Origin: Candidatus Riflebacteria bacterium HGW-Riflebacteria-2
GTDB taxonomy: Bacteria; Muiribacteriota; Ozemobacteria; Ozemobacterales; Ozemobacteraceae
NCBI GenBank assembly: GCA_002839435.1
Contig: PGYA01000006.1
Coordinates: 57,437 to 121,436 of the forward strand
Length of the DNA: 64,000 nucleotides
Direction of reading: 5' to 3'
A program made the translations under genes and the position numbers. Of the stretch, positions 33,686-44,500 are shown piece after piece. The notes below the pieces were generated by a model. That model ran no database searches and was not told where the DNA came from. It saw only the letters and a list, made by a program, of their open reading frames with translations. The stretch's first letter is position 1. Every line of letters begins with the position of its first letter.

Positions 33686-34612
33686 ATGCTCTCAGGGAAA
33701 AGGCTTGTTATATTTCTGCTGGCAATCGCCAGTCTATACGTCAGCTCGGCCACCCAGGCCCAGGAACAGGTACAGTTCGGCTATGTCAACCTGGCTGAAG
33801 CAGTGCTGCTGCACCCATTCATGAAAGAATTCGACGCAGCGCCCCGCCGTTTCCGAATAACCGCGCTAAAGGGCGATGCCGATAAAACGCGGCTGGAAAA
33901 TACCGCAAAATTGAAAGGCGAAATCGAAAAGGCACAGACAGAGCTGAAAAAGCTCGAAGAAGAACGCATCAAGGAAGAAAACGACTATACAAAACAGTTG
34001 CAGAAACTTATTCGACAAAAAAATACCAGTCCTAAGGCTGGCGAAATCTCAATGGAGAAGTATAATGAAGAGAGGAAGTCTATCGACCTTGAATTTACCC
34101 GCAAACTGCGAGCTTTGCGTACAGAGATAAAAAAGGTGCAGAACACCATTACAAAACTGAATCAGAATTCGGCATACGTCGAGCATGCCTCGCACGAAGA
34201 AACGCGCAAGGTTTTTTCGCTGATTCTTGATGAGCTTTACGAAGGTGTCGATGCCGTTGCCAAGTTTTACAAGATACCCTTTGTGTTTAACAGTTCTTTT
34301 GCGTTTGAACGCAATGCCAACCAGGCAACCATAACTAATCCGATGCCCGAATTTTTCAAGGATCTAGATTACCGTCTGTCTGAAGATCCTGAAGGCAAGC
34401 TGACGGTTGGCGCCGGCATCAAGGCCTGGCTTGACCTCAAAAATAATAATCTGGTTAACTGCTCTGATCCACGACTAACCAGTTTTGTACTCAAGGGCGG
34501 GGTTAACATGACCCCGGCCGTAGTTGATTATATTTATCAGAAACACGGAATCAGCAAATCTCATCGCGATTTCATTCAGGAATATTTCCGCACGGTTGGC
34601 TCTGACAAGTAA
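33686..34612 (+). CDS. OmpH/Skp-like periplasmic coiled-coil protein
   Basis: 308 residues. Signal peptide (RLVIFLLAIASLYVSSATQA), then VQFGYVNLAEAVLLHPFMKE, like the IGYVDLQ start of Skp/OmpH proteins, then a long charged coiled coil (about residues 60-165) and a C-terminal extension of about 140 residues not found in Skp. Skp is a periplasmic chaperone for outer-membrane proteins. Placed directly before the giant exported protein, it may be its dedicated chaperone (inference). Confidence 0.6.
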   Translation: MLSGKRLVIFLLAIASLYVSSATQAQEQVQFGYVNLAEAVLLHPFMKEFDAAPRRFRITALKGDADKTRLENTAKLKGEIEKAQTELKKLEEERIKEENDYTKQLQKLIRQKNTSPKAGEISMEKYNEERKSIDLEFTRKLRALRTEIKKVQNTITKLNQNSAYVEHASHEETRKVFSLILDELYEGVDAVAKFYKIPFVFNSSFAFERNANQATITNPMPEFFKDLDYRLSEDPEGKLTVGAGIKAWLDLKNNNLVNCSDPRLTSFVLKGGVNMTPAVVDYIYQKHGISKSHRDFIQEYFRTVGSDK

Positions 34613-34648
34613 TTTTGTAGTGCTGTTATCAGCTCGGGGGAGGCTATT

Positions 34649-37600
34649 ATGAAGAAGAACATTATTCTGGGGCTGTGCCTGATGATGATTCTGAGCGTCG
34701 GCAGTGTTGCCGTGCAGGCTCAGGGTCTCGGTATGAACGGCGTAGCTTACGTCCTTCTCGGCAACGAATTTGACAGCCATGGCGTTTATCGTCTCAACGA
34801 ATACAGCGCTGATGCCAGCGTGCGGGCAGTGCCTTACAAGCTTTTCAATCTCAACAGCATGCCCGGCAAGGTCAGTGGTCTCTCGGCCAACCAGCAGAAA
34901 CAGGTATTTCTGCTTGCCGGCCCCCTGGCTGGAGAATGGGCCGATGCCGAAGTCGGCTGGCTTCCGACCGGAATGCGTTTTGATGACGACTCGCCGATTT
35001 ATCTCAAAACCATGCTGCCCAACGACCCCGAAGGTGGCGTCACCAATTACAACCGCACCGGTAATCCACATAGTTTTGGATCTTACTGGCAGACAAACTA
35101 CACAATCGCCGGAAAAACCTATGCCTATGGGGTTAAATTCGGTGGCCCGACTGAAGTCAAATACCTGAACGGCGTCAGCGGAACAATCGGCACACCGGTC
35201 TGGCCAGGAACTTTCTCTGCAACGACAGGTATAGCTCACCCGACCGACCCGCGCAAGGTAATTCTGCCTTCGCACTGGGCCGGTGTTGCTTATTATGCCT
35301 ACGGCACCCAGAGTCATCCTGAATTTCCCCGTGAGGCGCTCGACGGAACTATAGGTCTCAACGGTAACCTGAAGCCAACCACACTCTGGTCCGCCGGGCA
35401 GGCAGGCCATGAAATCGCACCCAAATATATCTTTTCCTGTATCGTTAAGCGCGTTTATAAGAAGCGCACCAAGTCACTCGACCTCTATGCCGCACTCGAC
35501 AATGCTCCACCACCTCCCTCTGTTAGCCCCACGCTTCAGAGCGCCGGTATGCTCTCTTCGATTGACGTTAACGTAACCGAAGCCTACGGCAAATATTGCG
35601 GCGACAACTGTATTCCTGGTGGATCTATCGGGCAGAACAGTATCATGACTCAGCTTTCGACGGTGCGCGTGGTTACTTCGACCAGAGGCGCGCGCTACGG
35701 GTTCAACCCGCAGGGCATCAGAAAGATTTCAAGCGTTTCTGAAATCAACGCGGCATTGCGTGTCGTAAAGCCCGGCAGTGCAGTTACCGAGGCGCTTTCT
35801 ATCTCGACCGACGAAGCCGGTACAACTTTTGCGCCGGTTATTGTAAACGGCGCCTACCTTGCCAGCATCGGTGTAACTCCTGCAAACCTGAAAACACTTG
35901 GCGCGTCTTCCGACTTTTCCAGTGTGGCAGGTATTGACTATCTGTATGGCTCCGATGCCGACAAGTTCGTGGTCCAGGACTCCTGGTGGGGCCGCGGTGG
36001 TGTTGCCTACGAATATTACGAAGATACAGGCGCCATAAGAAAACTCGACTACATGGCCAATACCAACCCGACAATCGAAGAACTTGGCGTGCTGTCAGGC
36101 AAGATTGATGACATCGGCGTTGACGGTGATGGTTATCTTTATGTCATGCGCACCGAAAAGCTTCCGATTGACGACGAGATGGTCGCCATGGCTGTTAATA
36201 TCAGCAATCCAGCGGCCCACCCACAGTTTTTCGAGGTCAGCTCAACATGGCTGCGCCCACCTCCCGAAGGTGGCGAGACATCTGACCCTTCACCGATACC
36301 CGAAGGAAGCCAGCAAATTGGCGACTACAAGGAAGTCACACTCAAGCAGGATGTATACAAGACGGTAAAACGTTATCCACAGGGCACTGGCGCACTCGGC
36401 ACCGAAGAAGACCGCGGCAGCGTTCTGGCTGGTTTCGACCTGTGGACACGCTCATTCGAGGTAAAGGCGGACGGCAGCATCGGCTGGAAGCATGTCACCT
36501 GGAGCATAGAGGCTGAAGGCGACCGCGATTCAACATTTGCGGGCGAACTTGCTGTTGTTAATCTTGCTAAAGTTCCCGACAACTTACCCGGCAGCGACAA
36601 ACTCAACGTCATCGCCATCGGCAATGTTGATGACAGCAGTTCAACCTTGCCCAACCAGGATTACACTACCAGCAACCCCGCTCTGAGCATTAAAGAGCAC
36701 TCAACCATGACATTCAAGGTTGAAGGCTACAAACCGTATATAGACGGAGTTGCACACGAACTCAAACCGATGGGCAACATAGTTAATCCAAACACTGGCG
36801 CAACAGTTCTGACCAATGTAAGACTCAATTCGACACCGAACGCCAACGGCACCTACTCGCATGATGAGAACAATGACGGCTCTCCAAGCGGTTTCCCGTC
36901 GAGCATGTTTGAATCTACCGAACGCGATACAGTAGTCAAATGGCGAATCAAACTTGTTGAAGAAAGTGATGCCTCCGCCCCAAGTTTCACTGAAATCGAA
37001 ACCTTCCCGGAAGTAACCGGCGCTGGAGAATTTCGCGCTCTCAGCTTCAATTTCCCACACCCCGGCAACTATCTGATCGAAGCCGTTATAACCTATAACC
37101 ATTTCAATTTCAGCGGCGTCGATAACACCATCAGACCACATGAACTGACATTCTCCAGCAAGACGGTAACCACAGCTCCGTTCATAGTTAAGGTCTTTTC
37201 AGAGAGCCTCAATCTCAACAACAGCCCGAGCTATATCACCAACATACAGATCAAACCGACTGTCAGGTCACGTCTGCACAGCGTAGCAAACTCCTCAGTT
37301 GATGGCACTGGCCCAGTAACTTCTCTGCTTGATTTTGAAGAAGACAAAGCTCTTGGCGGCATTGAGATCACTTTTGATGCGCAATTCGTGCGCGATGCCA
37401 ACCGTGTCACCAATATTGGGTCTGCCCTGGCAACATTTGACGGCATAGGTGTCTGGGATTACCGTTATTACGCCAGACTTTACAACGAAATTCCAAACAC
37501 CTTCCCGGGTATGACTGCTTACGGCGCGCCGACAACGGTTAGCGATCTCACTAACGAATCCAGCAGCGCCCATGCCTACAACTACAACGCGCTCGGGACC

Positions 37601-39460
37601 TTGCTCGACATAAGCACCAAGATCAAGCCAGATGTTTACAACCCAGCGCGACCGAAAGGCGCCGAAGTCGGTGTCGATAACGGCACCCGCGTCGACAGCG
37701 CTCCAACCGCCAAAGACTGGAGCTTCATCCAGTGGGGTCTTTATCTGCAGCCGACTGGCCCCTATAACATGGCCACACCAACTTCGTTCCTCGACGCTGA
37801 CGGCAGGCACACCCGCGGTATCCTCGTCGCACAGGGCGCCTGTAACGATGCTGAAGTTGTTACCACCGACCTTGGCAACCGCAAATACAGCGTAAGAGTT
37901 CCGATAGATTCTTCAAAATTCAGTCAGATCATCAATACGCCAAAAGACCCTGAAACCTTCAATCTGCACCTCGAAATACTCTACCCGCGAGTCAGCTGGC
38001 TGAGTAATGACCTTGGCGACAGCGCGACTGACGAGAAACGCTTCAGCAGCATGGTTCCGCTCAGCAATAGCGGCGGCGACAAACCTTTCCACATCCTTGG
38101 CCGCATGCGGCTTGTGCCAGGCACCGCGCCCGAACCGGGCAGTAACGCCCTGATCAACCAGAGCTGGAAAGATAGCGACAGTGGCGATGAATTCTTTGTC
38201 AGTGGCAAAGAAAGCATCGGCGTGCTGGCGCGCGACTTCACCCTGCCGCGCTTTGTCGAAGCACCAGGTACCAACGCAACTCCGATTATTCAGACCACCG
38301 GCGATGAGGCCAGCGAAGTCAAGGTTTCTTTCGCTGTCTACGACAATAATCCGCATGCCGAAATCGGCATTTTCTACCCGGCTTATGAAATGCTCAAAGT
38401 CGATCCGGCGACTGATGCCCCGTTGCGACGCTTCGATTCGACCGACAGCAACAAGGAGTTCAAAAAAGGTCCGCCAATCACTGATATAGCCGAACACAAG
38501 GGCCCCTTAGACACCAACTTCTACAGCAATAACGACTGGGAAGCCGGCGCGTCGTTCACCGCAATCCTCGCTGAATATGGCCCGGGCAGCAGATTTGATA
38601 CCGGCAAGGAACTGGAAAACTGGATCGGTTCACTCAACTATACCGTGCTGGGTTCAATCAAAGACGGTATCGGTTCATATTCAACTATCGTCGAGCATCA
38701 GTTCTATCATGAAAAAGCCTGTAATGATATTGGCATAACTGTTGATGACAATGCGAAAATCGTCATTGACAACGTTCTAGTCAAGGCCGTTGAACGTGTC
38801 GATAATGACCCGCCCAGCATTGAAGTTGAATTGATTTCGCAGGTCGATAACCGCCGCTGGGAATTCAAGCTTAACGAGATGGTTAACGACCTCTGCCGTC
38901 TCCCGACCACGGTCGAGAACCTTGGCCAATGCACCCTTGCAGTCACTTCTTACAATCTGCAGACCAATACGCCGATAACCACTCTGTCTTTCGACCAGAT
39001 CCCCGGCTGCACAGCCTACCCGGACGACATCGGCCAGACTGACATCAACGCCCTGACAGTTATGCCGGCAGCCCTGCCCGAATTCAGACGCGCCAGCCGC
39101 CTGATGATCAACGTCAAAATCTTTGACAATACTGGTTTCAGAGAACTCAAAGAAGCCACAATCAAGGTTGTTAACCTTGATGGCGGCGAAACCAGCCTGT
39201 TGCCCACTAATAGCCCACAGATTCCGTTGATGGCATGGCAAAATATCAATGGCAACGCCATAGATGGCGTAGCCAACCGCCCGCGCGCCAGCTATTCCGT
39301 CGATATGCCGATGAAGGCTGTGACTGGACAGAATCAGGTGCTCATCGAAGTTTACGCCAGCGACCTGAATAACAACCGGCGCCGGCTGACTATTCCGATA
39401 AAGGTTGTAGAAAGCACTTTCGAAACCCGTGTTCTTGAAATCAAAGAAAACCGCAACTGA
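34649..39460 (+). CDS. Very large exported protein, 1,603 aa
   Basis: Signal peptide ILGLCLMMILSVGSVAVQAQ followed by about 1,575 residues rich in Asn, Asp, Thr, Ser and Pro. Beta-strand-rich with some periodic segments (FPHPGNYLIEAVITYNHF, EIEVDGDGYLY-like calcium/propeller-type patches) but no family recognised. Cysteine-poor and lacking a C-terminal anchor or LPXTG. A GGGGGAGG ribosome binding site precedes ATG. As the distal product of a pilin-like operon it is a candidate secreted substrate, tip adhesin or surface-layer protein. A PilY1-like role is possible, but its beta-propeller and Ca-binding signatures cannot be confirmed by eye. Confidence 0.65.
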   Translation: MKKNIILGLCLMMILSVGSVAVQAQGLGMNGVAYVLLGNEFDSHGVYRLNEYSADASVRAVPYKLFNLNSMPGKVSGLSANQQKQVFLLAGPLAGEWADAEVGWLPTGMRFDDDSPIYLKTMLPNDPEGGVTNYNRTGNPHSFGSYWQTNYTIAGKTYAYGVKFGGPTEVKYLNGVSGTIGTPVWPGTFSATTGIAHPTDPRKVILPSHWAGVAYYAYGTQSHPEFPREALDGTIGLNGNLKPTTLWSAGQAGHEIAPKYIFSCIVKRVYKKRTKSLDLYAALDNAPPPPSVSPTLQSAGMLSSIDVNVTEAYGKYCGDNCIPGGSIGQNSIMTQLSTVRVVTSTRGARYGFNPQGIRKISSVSEINAALRVVKPGSAVTEALSISTDEAGTTFAPVIVNGAYLASIGVTPANLKTLGASSDFSSVAGIDYLYGSDADKFVVQDSWWGRGGVAYEYYEDTGAIRKLDYMANTNPTIEELGVLSGKIDDIGVDGDGYLYVMRTEKLPIDDEMVAMAVNISNPAAHPQFFEVSSTWLRPPPEGGETSDPSPIPEGSQQIGDYKEVTLKQDVYKTVKRYPQGTGALGTEEDRGSVLAGFDLWTRSFEVKADGSIGWKHVTWSIEAEGDRDSTFAGELAVVNLAKVPDNLPGSDKLNVIAIGNVDDSSSTLPNQDYTTSNPALSIKEHSTMTFKVEGYKPYIDGVAHELKPMGNIVNPNTGATVLTNVRLNSTPNANGTYSHDENNDGSPSGFPSSMFESTERDTVVKWRIKLVEESDASAPSFTEIETFPEVTGAGEFRALSFNFPHPGNYLIEAVITYNHFNFSGVDNTIRPHELTFSSKTVTTAPFIVKVFSESLNLNNSPSYITNIQIKPTVRSRLHSVANSSVDGTGPVTSLLDFEEDKALGGIEITFDAQFVRDANRVTNIGSALATFDGIGVWDYRYYARLYNEIPNTFPGMTAYGAPTTVSDLTNESSSAHAYNYNALGTLLDISTKIKPDVYNPARPKGAEVGVDNGTRVDSAPTAKDWSFIQWGLYLQPTGPYNMATPTSFLDADGRHTRGILVAQGACNDAEVVTTDLGNRKYSVRVPIDSSKFSQIINTPKDPETFNLHLEILYPRVSWLSNDLGDSATDEKRFSSMVPLSNSGGDKPFHILGRMRLVPGTAPEPGSNALINQSWKDSDSGDEFFVSGKESIGVLARDFTLPRFVEAPGTNATPIIQTTGDEASEVKVSFAVYDNNPHAEIGIFYPAYEMLKVDPATDAPLRRFDSTDSNKEFKKGPPITDIAEHKGPLDTNFYSNNDWEAGASFTAILAEYGPGSRFDTGKELENWIGSLNYTVLGSIKDGIGSYSTIVEHQFYHEKACNDIGITVDDNAKIVIDNVLVKAVERVDNDPPSIEVELISQVDNRRWEFKLNEMVNDLCRLPTTVENLGQCTLAVTSYNLQTNTPITTLSFDQIPGCTAYPDDIGQTDINALTVMPAALPEFRRASRLMINVKIFDNTGFRELKEATIKVVNLDGGETSLLPTNSPQIPLMAWQNINGNAIDGVANRPRASYSVDMPMKAVTGQNQVLIEVYASDLNNNRRRLTIPIKVVESTFETRVLEIKENRN

Positions 39461-40208
39461 CATAAAAGTTCAAACATACGCCGGCACACCCCTTATCAGG
39501 GGTTTTGCCGGCGTTTTGTTGTTTTTATTTGTGCTGACAACCAGTTTGCCGGCCTGTGACATGAGCTCATTCGTGCAGTCGGAATTCGCCGAGCGCTGCC
39601 AGTTGCTGCTAGACCTCTGCGAGAAAGCAGATCTGGCAAGAAATCTTGGGCACCCCGACTTAACAGATTACAACAATGCCTTGAGCCGCGAATGGATCAG
39701 GTTTTTTCTTGCGCACGGCAATCACGTCAATATTCCGCCAACACTTTCTTTCATTGCAACTGACAGCTGGAACGCCGCGATAGACGAAGTCGGCAATGCC
39801 ATTGCTGGCCTGATCAAGACCGGCCTCGAGCGTGAGCGCATGAACCGCCTCAGATTCAGGGTAATACTGATGAAAGAGCCACAACGCATTGAATCGCTGC
39901 AAAAGATGTTTGCCGGTCGCCGTCAATTCATAGACAGCAAGGAAATCGGTCCTGACAAAGAGAAGTGGTTAGAGCAAGCTCTTATATTGCCGGCCATTGC
40001 CCTTAACGACCAACTCGGAGAGAACCCGGAACTGCAGCATCAGCTGCAAACCGAGGTAAGTTCACATATCGAGACCTTGCAACGTATTCTCGAACATGAA
40101 AAACAGGGCAGCGACAAAGAAGTAGTCGCGGCCCTGTTTGCCAGCCTGCAGCAGGAAATCAATTTCGACATGGCCTTCTGGGAAAGCCTGTTCTTCTACA
40201 ATACCTGA
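39429..40208 (+). CDS. Exported helical protein, paralogue of the 51,332-52,081 product
   Basis: Up to 259 residues, family unknown. A hydrophobic segment (FAGVLLFLFVLTTSLPA) precedes CDMSSF, suggesting cleavage before Cys. The mature part is helical. It shares with the protein at 51,332 the order ACD(M/V)S-F, FAE, a WI-F segment, PP, DSW/ASW and a DE---I--I pattern, so the two are divergent paralogues. The start is unclear: GTG at 39429 overlaps the previous gene by 32 bp and has no ribosome binding site; the TTG codons near 39515 would give a short signal peptide. A terminator-like hairpin lies within the 5' part. Confidence 0.55.
   Translation: MFLKSKKTATDIKVQTYAGTPLIRGFAGVLLFLFVLTTSLPACDMSSFVQSEFAERCQLLLDLCEKADLARNLGHPDLTDYNNALSREWIRFFLAHGNHVNIPPTLSFIATDSWNAAIDEVGNAIAGLIKTGLERERMNRLRFRVILMKEPQRIESLQKMFAGRRQFIDSKEIGPDKEKWLEQALILPAIALNDQLGENPELQHQLQTEVSSHIETLQRILEHEKQGSDKEVVAALFASLQQEINFDMAFWESLFFYNT
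39478..39517 (+). terminator. Terminator after the pilin-like operon
   Basis: ACGCCGGCA/TGCCGGCGT stem with an inner CCCC/GGGG stem, followed by TTTTGTTGTTTTT. It begins 18 bp after the giant gene's stop and lies inside the open frame of the next gene. Confidence 0.65.
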
Positions 40209-41581
40209 TAGTCGCTCTGCTTGGTCTTTTCGCTGTCATCAGCAAAAAGTGCCTCAAGAAACAGTTCAGGCTCGAACGGCATCAGGTCATCCATCTTCTC
40301 GCCAACACCAATAAATTTGACCGGCGCACTTATCTGCTCTTCAACAGCAAAGAGAACGCCGCCTTTGGCAGTACCGTCAAGCTTGGTAACTACCAGACCT
40401 GAAATTGGCAGAGCCTCTTTAAATTGTTTGGCCTGCTGCACCGCATTCTGACCGGTTGTAGCATCGAGCACGAGAAGAATCTCATGCGGACCTCCATCGC
40501 TTTCTTTTTCAGCGATTTTTTGAATCTTTTTAAGCTCTGCCATCAGGTTGGCTTTAACATGCATACGGCCGGCGGTATCAACAATCAGCAGATCAGCCTC
40601 GCGTTTTTTAGCGGCATGAATAGCGTCGAATACAAGTGCGCCAGGGTCGCCACCCTCACTGCCCCTGATGACTTCAACGCCAACGCGCTCACCCCAGATT
40701 GAAATCTGGTCAATTGCCGCCGCCCGGAAAGTATCGCCGGCAGCCAGAACAACCTTCTTGCCATCTTTAACAAAACGCCGTGCCAGCTTGGCAATGGTTG
40801 TCGTTTTACCGACTCCGTTAACGCCGATAACCAAAAACACAGTCAATCCATTCGGGTTAAAAACCGCCGCAGAAGAGAATCTGGTCAGCATACCACGCAG
40901 CTGGTCGCGCAATATTTCGTAGATCTTCGCGGGCTCAGTGATATCTTCTTCTTCCACCTTCTTGTGCAGATAAGTAAGGAGCTCCTGAGTGGTCTTTACC
41001 CCCACATCAGCTTCAAACAGAGCCTCTTCGAGCTCATCGAGAAGATTGCCATCTATCTTTGTGCTGCCAAGAACAAGCTTTTTAAGCCTGCCGACAAAAC
41101 CGCTCCGGGTCTTGGTCAATCCATTTTTCAGGCGCTGAAACCATGACAGCTCTGGTTCGGGTTCTTCGACCAAAGCAGCAGGAGCAACCGGCGCGGCAGG
41201 CTCAGCAATTTTAACCGGCTCAACTGACTTTTCGACAACGGCGGGTTCAGCGGTTGGCGGCGCTTCTAATACCGCTTTTTCAGCCATTGGCGGGACTGAA
41301 ATTGTCTCTTTTTTCTCATCATCCGCATCGATCGCAGTCGTATCGTCGAATACTTCAAAAGGCACCAGCCATGCGAAAAGCAGCAGAGTAATGCCAGCCA
41401 GACCGGTAACCCCGGCCACTATCATCTGTGAAGGGCCGGCCTGATAGTAAATCAGTAAGCCCTCGATCAACAGACTGAGACCGATCAGAAGAACTATTAT
41501 CCGTGATTCATCCCATTGTCGGGAATAAACGACCTGGTCGCCCGCGGTTTCAGTCTGGGTCTTTTGAAGTTCGTCGCTCAT
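40196..41581 (-). CDS. ftsY: Signal recognition particle receptor FtsY
   Basis: 461 residues. The C-terminal NG GTPase domain has G1 [34 protein letters not shown] and [11 protein letters not shown]. FtsY receives SRP-ribosome complexes at the membrane. Unusual N-terminus: two predicted membrane helices (about residues 28-75, with [20 protein letters not shown]) followed by a Pro/Ala/Glu-rich linker up to about residue 145, replacing the usual peripheral A domain. It overlaps smc by 4 bp (smc-ftsY order, as in many bacteria) and the stop of the convergent gene by 13 bp. Confidence 0.95.
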   Translation of the reverse strand: MSDELQKTQTETAGDQVVYSRQWDESRIIVLLIGLSLLIEGLLIYYQAGPSQMIVAGVTGLAGITLLLFAWLVPFEVFDDTTAIDADDEKKETISVPPMAEKAVLEAPPTAEPAVVEKSVEPVKIAEPAAPVAPAALVEEPEPELSWFQRLKNGLTKTRSGFVGRLKKLVLGSTKIDGNLLDELEEALFEADVGVKTTQELLTYLHKKVEEEDITEPAKIYEILRDQLRGMLTRFSSAAVFNPNGLTVFLVIGVNGVGKTTTIAKLARRFVKDGKKVVLAAGDTFRAAAIDQISIWGERVGVEVIRGSEGGDPGALVFDAIHAAKKREADLLIVDTAGRMHVKANLMAELKKIQKIAEKESDGGPHEILLVLDATTGQNAVQQAKQFKEALPISGLVVTKLDGTAKGGVLFAVEEQISAPVKFIGVGEKMDDLMPFEPELFLEALFADDSEKTKQSDYQVL

Positions 41582-44500
41582 TGCAAATTCTCCTCTGAGG
41601 CCGCCGAAGCCACCAGCGGAATGTTTCTGCCGCTGACCTGACCTGATTTGCCTACAGTAAATTCCTTGATTTTGTTCTCATCTTCGAGCCGTATCGATAT
41701 TGGCCGTGATATGCCAGATTTCTGAAGAGTTACACCGTAAATTACATCGACAGCCTGCATGGTTTCCTTGTTGTGAGTAATAACGATAAACTGGGTTTTA
41801 TCGGCAAAGCTGCGCAACATCCGGTTAAAGCGACGGACATTCGATTCATCGAGCGCGGCTTCGACCTCGTCGAGCAGACAGAATGCCGGCGGTTTTACCT
41901 GCAGAATTGAAAACAACAGAGCCAACGATATCAGCGACTTTTCGCCGCCCGAAAAAAGTTCGAGCGTCGACAGCTTTTTACCAGGCAGACGACAGGTGAT
42001 ATCAACATCGCTTTCGAGCGGGTTGTCCTTGTCGCTGAGTTTCAGCATACCGCTGCCGCCCGGAAACAGTATCTCAAAAATATCGTTGAAAGCGCTGTTG
42101 ATCTGCGCAAAAGTTTCGAGAAAGCGTTCAGAAGATATCTTCTCGATCTCGGCAATGACCTGTTCGAGCGAATCGGCGGCCTCACTGAGATCGGCGACCT
42201 GAGAATTCAAAAAATCATAACGCTCGCGCGTCTTTTCGTAATCTTCGATCGCCAACGGGTTAACCGGTTCGAGCAGTTCCTGTTCGAACTTGCGCTGGGT
42301 CGTGCGCCCGACCAGTTCATCGCGGCTTTCGTATTTGTGCATATTGATGGTAAGATCGTTAAGGTCGAGACCAAACTCGCCGCTGAGAATGCCTTCCTTA
42401 GTGCTGATATGGGTCTTGACTTCGGCCATCTTGATATCAAGTTCAGAAAGCTTTTTGCGGGTTGAATCTTCGATGCGCACGCGGCTTTGATAAGCATGAT
42501 CGAGCTGATCGAGTTCTTTCGACATCCGGCGGTATTCGCTTTGAATGTCTGCCATAGCGTTTTCCAGCGCTTCACGATGCTTTTCGAATTCATCGATCTC
42601 CTTCTGGAGCAGGGTCACTTTGCCATCACCCTCGCCACTCAAAACCTTGAGTCTCTCAACTTCGCCACTTGCGCGGTCTTTGCGATCCTGCGCATCTTTG
42701 CGGCGGCGACTGGCATTATCAATTTCCTTGCGCACCGCCTTCTTGCGCTCGACTACCTGCGCCAGTTCAAGCTTGCGCTCGCCAAGCATGCCGGTAAGAG
42801 CAGTCAGACGGCTCTGAATTGATTCTTCACGACCACTCAATGAATTCAGACGCCCGCTGAGTTCGGCATCCTGCGTCTCGAAGAAGGTAAGCTCTTCCGA
42901 TGCCTTTTCGATTTCTTCGCGCAGAGTGGCAAGACGCGAGGTCATTTCACTGCGGTCGCGCGCAATATTGGTATATTCTTCGTTGCGGGTGCTCAGCTCA
43001 GCCTTGAACTGATCGATCTGGCGACCAAAGAAACCGATCGACTGCTCGCGCCGCATGATCTCGTCTTCGCGGGCACGCGTTGAACTCTGCAGCTGCTGGC
43101 GCTCCTTTTGCAGATTGGCAACCAGAGAGCGCAATTTGCTTTCTTTGGCGGTAAACGCCTTGAGCTTGCTTTCGAGCTCTTCCTGTTCGCGTTTGCGGGA
43201 AAGAATGCCGACCGACTTGCGTGCTTCGCCGCCACCGGTGAGCGCGCCGGATGAGCGCACGATTTCACCATCGAGCGTGACGATACGATTAAAATTGCGG
43301 TTATTGCGTGCGAATTCAACTGCATTGTCAAGGTTGTCAAAAATCAGTATGCGACCGAGCAGGTTGCTCATTACCGTGTAAAACCTGGCATCGAACTGAA
43401 TCAGTTCGAGAGCCACGCCGACGCAGCCTTTAACGCCGGGATTTGCCACGGTCGGAGGCGCGGTGATCATATCGAGAGGCAGAAAAGTTGCACGCCCGGC
43501 CTTGTTTTCTTTGAGTATCGCAATCGCCCGCTTGGCCGTCTCAGCGTCACGAGTGACGATATCCTGAATGCTTGCGCCAAGAGCGGTTTCGAAAGCCATT
43601 TCGTAACCCTGCGGCACCTTGATGAGATCGCCGATTATGCCGAAGATATCGGGCAGACGGCCAGTTTCCTTGAGTGCCAGCGCAGCCTGTACGCCGCGAT
43701 AAATGCCGCTTTCGCTGCTATGACGAAGTTCTTCGAGCATATTGCTGCGGGCGTTAAGAATTTTGATCTGGTCAGTGGCAGCGTTAAGCTCTTCTTCATT
43801 CCGGCGGCATTCGCTATCGATCTTGTTGAGGCGCGCAACTTCTTCGTTCTGACGGACGCGGTTCTCTTCAACTTCGGACTTCATGGTAGCGATTTCTTTT
43901 TCGAGCCGGTCGATCTGAGCTTTAAGATTATCGACGTGCGCCCGGGCCGAAGCGACATCAGATTCACCTTTCTCGAGCTGACGCTCGAGAATCTGAACCT
44001 GAGCCTGAGCTGTCGTAATGCGGTTCTTACGGTCGGCCAGCTTGACTGCTATCTGAAAGGCAGAATCCTTGTCGTTAGCCTGTTCCTTGAGATGTTTCTC
44101 AAGCTCTGAGCGCACGCTCGCGATACTGCCTTCGACCTCAGACATGGTCGAGCCGATCTCGATTTCACGCGCTTCCTCGTCTTTAAGGCGGTTCTCGGCA
44201 TCAGAAATTTCCTGGCCACCGTCAAGCAGCATGGTTTCGATGCCTTCGATTTCTTCGAGTATTGCCTGGCAGCGGGCCTGCTGACTGCGAATATCTTCGC
44301 GCAGAACTCCGACCTGTTTGCGACGGTCGTCGATCTGCAATGTTACGACCTTGACTTCGTCCTGACGCGTCTTAAGGATCTCTTCGAACTCGGCGAATCT
44401 GACGCGGGCATCAGCCTTTTTGCTGTCGACCTCAGCCAGAAACTTTTCGATTTCTTCGATCTTGGCCAGCAGTCCAAGCCGCATCGAGTTGATATTCTCC

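Noticed and set aside
34475..35410. 311-codon minus-strand frame opposite the giant exported protein gene
   Set aside because: Shadow of a strong coding frame with a signal peptide; composition not protein-like.
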